The notes below the pieces were generated by a model that ran no database searches, was not told where the DNA came from, and was given only the letters and a program-made list of their open reading frames with translations. A stretch of 19,853 nt of DNA. It comes from Clostridia bacterium. Its GTDB lineage: Bacteria > Bacillota > Clostridia > Oscillospirales > Ruminococcaceae. The translations under genes were made by a program, and so were the position numbers. The stretch's first letter is position 1; the number at the start of each line of letters is the position of its first letter. Positions 17,069 through 19,853 of the stretch are shown piece after piece. The stretch is taken from NCBI GenBank assembly GCA_021152595.1, contig JAGKVC010000053.1:1-19853 (forward strand). The letters are read 5' to 3'.

Positions 17069-19853
17069 ATGGCGGAACAGAATGTCAATCTCATTCTAAA
17101 GCAGGAGGAGCAGCAGAAGGAAGAAGTTGTTGTTTCTTTTGCTGCGATTGTCCGGAAGCTGAAAAAATACTTTTCCGTGTGGCTTTTGGTGGCAATTATC
17201 GTCGGCGGCCTGATTGCAGGCGTCAGCATGCTGATCCGGACGACGTCCATGACACCGGTACATGCGATCGTCAGCCTGACGAACAAGGGCATCGAAAAGG
17301 GCAAGAATCCGGACGGCTCTGATTTTGATCCGAATTCGCTCAAAGCGCCCGGCATTATTGAGAAAGCACTGGAGCAGTGCGGCATGGAGCTTGCGCTGCT
17401 GGAGCCGATCCGCCGCGGTATTGAGATCGAAGGTCTGATTCCGGAGGATGCATATCAGCGCCTGAGTGCATATCAGAATGTATTTGAGAATTCTACAAGC
17501 GGTTCGCTCGCGGCAGCGCAGGCCATGCTGGATGTATCGTGGGTGTCCACCCAGTACAGCATCACCTTTAATTATAAGGAAGCACAGCTCCGCCGTTCCG
17601 AGGCAGTTCAGGTTCTGAATGCAATGCTGGATGCCTACCGTGATTATTATTTCGAGCAGTTCGGCTATAACGAGGCACTCGGCAACAGCCTTGCAGGCGT
17701 GGATTATACCGAGTATGATTACGCACAGGCAGTTGATATGTTCCGCTCCGAGCTGAAGAGACTCAACAGCTATGTCAGCAGCCTCTCCGCTGATGATACC
17801 ACACGGTTCCGTTCCACTGTGACGGGCTACACCTTCGCGGATCTGAAATCTTCGATTTCTACAATTCAAACACTGGATCTCGATCTGATTTCCTCTTATC
17901 TGAATGTCAACAATATCTCCAAGGATAAGGACCGCCTCGAAAAGTATTACGAGTACCGCATCCAGAATCTCGAGCTTCAGCAGACGACCGACAGGGAAAC
18001 GCTTTCGGCAATCCAGGCTGCATTCGATTCCTACGAGAAGGATCAGGTTATCATCTTCAGCGACAGCATCGCAAATACCGAATCGACCGTCGCATCGGAT
18101 GAATACGATAAGCTCATCAACCGCAAGATTTCTGCACAGGCAAGTCTTTCTGAGACCAATCAGGATATCGCATTCTATAAGCAGCGCCTCGCAACGCTGA
18201 AAAAGGCTGCATCCAGCGGCAAGGCAGATGTCGAGCGTGTCGAGAAGGATCTTGCAAAGCTCAATGAGAAGGTTCAGGAGCTGATCGTACTGGTCAATGA
18301 CACCGCTGACGATTACTACCGCAATGTTTCGCTCTCGAAGGCTTACAATGTGCTTGTTCCGGCAACCTCTGAGGTCGCTGCAACAATCAAGAGCGGCATC
18401 ACCAGCGCAATCGTTCCGATCTTCGGCGTTGAGGCAATCATCCTGATGATCTATCTCGGCTACTCTGCAATTCAGGCGCTCTCCGAGGAGACACGCAAGC
18501 GCAATCAGAAGCTCGCACTTGCAGATGCAGACGCCGATGCAGCATCCGGCGGGGCGCCGGATGTCAAAAAGGCGGAGCTGCTGCACAGACAGGGCAGCAT
18601 CACGCAGCTTTGCGCGGAGGTACTGGTCTCGCGCGGAATTGAAAGCGTAGAGGCGGCGGCAGAGCTGCTCAATGTCTCCGAAATGACGGATCCGTTTTTG
18701 CTGCGCGATATGGACCGTGCCGCGGAGCGCATTCTTGCGGCAGTGGACAGCGGCGAAAAGATCTGTGTCTACGGGGATTATGACTGCGACGGCGTGACCT
18801 CGACCGTGATGCTGACGGACTGGCTGCTCTGCGCAGGGGCGGATGCCACATGGTATATCCCGACGCGCCGGGAAGGCTACGGCATGCGCGAGGATACGAT
18901 CCGGCGGCTGCATGAGGAGGGCGTTTCGCTGATCGTCACGGTCGATAACGGCATCTCCGCGATTGAGGAGGCAAAGGTGATCCGCGAGCTCGGCATGGAT
19001 CTGGTCGTCACCGATCATCACCGCCCGGGCGATGAACTGCCGGAGGCGGTTGCCGTGGTGGATCCGTTCCGTCCGGACTGCGCCTCACCTTATAAGACAA
19101 TCTGCGGCGCGGTTGTCGTGCTGAAGCTGATTGCGGCGCTGGACGGCGGCGAATGGGAACCGGCGCTCGAGCAGTTCGGCGATCTGGCAGCACTTGCGAC
19201 AATCGCCGATGTCATGCCGCTGGACGGTGAAAACCGTTTCATCGTGCAGCGCGGCCTGCATCTTCTTGAGAATACGGAGCGTATGGGACTGATATCGCTG
19301 ATGGCGGTCTGCGGCATCGAGGAGGGATCCCCGATCTCGGCGCAGACGGCGGCATTTCAGCTCATTCCGCGGATCAATGCGGCAGGCAGATTCGCAACGG
19401 CATCGCTTGCGGCGAAGCTGCTGCTCACGGATGATCCCGATGAAGCACAGGTGCTTGCAGGCGAAATCCATACACTCAATCAGGAACGGCGCGTCACCGA
19501 GCAGGAGATCACCGATCAGATTCTGGATGAGATCCGGCGCAATCCTTCGCTGCTGAGCGCGCGCGTACTTGTTTTTGCCGGAGAAAACTGGCATCACGGC
19601 GTGATCGGCATTGTTGCAGCGCGGCTGCTGGAACGGTTCGGCAAGCCCTGCTTCCTCATGTCGAAGGAGGAGGACGGCTACCGCGGATCTGCGCGCAGCT
19701 TCGGGGAATTCTCGGTATTTGAGTGCCTGAAGGCATGCGAGACGCATCTGCTGCGATACGGCGGACATCCCGGCGCAGGCGGCTTCACCGTCGCGGAATC
19801 GGAAAAGGAAGCATTCTGTGCAGCGATTCAGGAATATGCCGCAGCGCATAATC
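17069..19853 (+). CDS. recJ: Wzz-like two-TM envelope protein fused in frame to RecJ exonuclease (partial)
   Basis: 928 codons are open to the right edge with no stop; GGAGG lies 8 nt before the ATG. Residues 1-34 are cytosolic. TM1 is about 35-56. A long extracytoplasmic helical/coiled-coil region (57-443) follows, then TM2 about 444-470 and a charged tail (SEETRKRNQKLALADADADA, 472-491). This is the layout of Wzz-type chain-length/tyrosine-kinase-adaptor proteins. With only about ten linker residues, RecJ then begins (near PDVKKAELLHRQGS, 497-510): RGIESVEAAAELL, motif I VYGDYDCDGVTST (567-579), EGYGMRED, VTVDNGIS, DHH (649-651), PRINAAGR, and the DHHA1 GGHPGAGGF near the edge. RecJ is a 5'-3' single-strand DNA exonuclease and is normally a separate protein starting a few residues earlier. 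Topology would keep RecJ in the cytosol. The fusion is unexpected and could be real or a sequence join artefact. Confidence 0.8.
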   Translation, partial: MAEQNVNLILKQEEQQKEEVVVSFAAIVRKLKKYFSVWLLVAIIVGGLIAGVSMLIRTTSMTPVHAIVSLTNKGIEKGKNPDGSDFDPNSLKAPGIIEKALEQCGMELALLEPIRRGIEIEGLIPEDAYQRLSAYQNVFENSTSGSLAAAQAMLDVSWVSTQYSITFNYKEAQLRRSEAVQVLNAMLDAYRDYYFEQFGYNEALGNSLAGVDYTEYDYAQAVDMFRSELKRLNSYVSSLSADDTTRFRSTVTGYTFADLKSSISTIQTLDLDLISSYLNVNNISKDKDRLEKYYEYRIQNLELQQTTDRETLSAIQAAFDSYEKDQVIIFSDSIANTESTVASDEYDKLINRKISAQASLSETNQDIAFYKQRLATLKKAASSGKADVERVEKDLAKLNEKVQELIVLVNDTADDYYRNVSLSKAYNVLVPATSEVAATIKSGITSAIVPIFGVEAIILMIYLGYSAIQALSEETRKRNQKLALADADADAASGGAPDVKKAELLHRQGSITQLCAEVLVSRGIESVEAAAELLNVSEMTDPFLLRDMDRAAERILAAVDSGEKICVYGDYDCDGVTSTVMLTDWLLCAGADATWYIPTRREGYGMREDTIRRLHEEGVSLIVTVDNGISAIEEAKVIRELGMDLVVTDHHRPGDELPEAVAVVDPFRPDCASPYKTICGAVVVLKLIAALDGGEWEPALEQFGDLAALATIADVMPLDGENRFIVQRGLHLLENTERMGLISLMAVCGIEEGSPISAQTAAFQLIPRINAAGRFATASLAAKLLLTDDPDEAQVLAGEIHTLNQERRVTEQEITDQILDEIRRNPSLLSARVLVFAGENWHHGVIGIVAARLLERFGKPCFLMSKEEDGYRGSARSFGEFSVFECLKACETHLLRYGGHPGAGGFTVAESEKEAFCAAIQEYAAAHN

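Noticed and set aside
17096..19021. A 641-codon open frame on the minus strand opposite the Wzz-RecJ gene
   Set aside because: It is a shadow caused by the biased codon use of the plus-strand gene; composition is Cys/Arg/Ile-rich without domains, and the sense strand has clear RecJ motifs, a Shine-Dalgarno and a promoter.
1..19853. CRISPR arrays, tRNA or rRNA genes, insertion sequences
   Set aside because: I looked for regular spaced repeats, tRNA cloverleaf consensus and transposase-like frames on both strands and saw none.

Overview
The window is bacterial, Gram-positive and Clostridia-like, but it reads as two arms of different character. The left arm (1 to about 8.4 kb) is AT-rich, with A/T-ending codons, and looks like Lachnospiraceae chromosome. 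The right arm (about 8.5 kb to the end) is clearly more GC-rich, with many CGC/GCG/CTG codons and the gene styles seen in Ruminococcus-type Oscillospirales. The change appears to fall inside a small HTH regulator gene (hand count: about 41% GC over 8413-8520, about 56% over 8521-8740). It is either a real recombination boundary or an assembly chimera. All taxonomy here is inference from composition and gene style.

Left arm, all on the minus strand: a zinc-ribbon membrane protein, DNA polymerase III delta (holA), a small membrane protein, ATP-dependent PEP carboxykinase (pckA, with promoter and terminator), and a stand-alone TrpB2-type tryptophan synthase beta chain. Next comes an operon of a CarD-family regulator, a MATE efflux pump (4-nt overlap) and an alcohol dehydrogenase gutted by a large in-frame internal deletion. 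This operon has a TTGACA-17-TATAAT promoter and a hairpin plus U-run at the very start of its leader.

Junction: the operon promoter lies back to back with the promoter of an XRE/HTH repressor gene. The two -35 boxes share the same 7 bp, and TGATGTA-type operator half-sites lie over the regulator's promoter.

Right arm: (i) an OB-fold-like membrane protein whose promoter is overlapped by a perfect 10-4-10 inverted repeat. (ii) A minus-strand operon of a 56-residue protein resembling a free-standing sortase sorting tail, a CE4/NodB deacetylase (4-nt overlap), and two tandem paralogous two-TM proteins of unknown family. (iii) A full-length (845 aa) valyl-tRNA-synthetase homologue whose aminoacylation motifs are all altered, while the editing domain, tRNA-binding region and C-terminal coiled coil look better kept. 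(iv) A hairpin-dense convergent intergenic region containing two inverted copies of a two-hairpin terminator-like repeat. (v) A minus-strand operon of a frameshifted helical protein, a lipoprotein and an FMN-binding NimA/PNPOx-like protein. (vi) An open reading frame running off the right edge that joins a two-TM Wzz-like envelope protein in frame to an almost complete RecJ nuclease.

The points most worth checking are the Wzz-RecJ fusion, the catalytically altered ValRS homologue, the sorting-tail/deacetylase/paralog operon, and whether the two arms belong to one genome.
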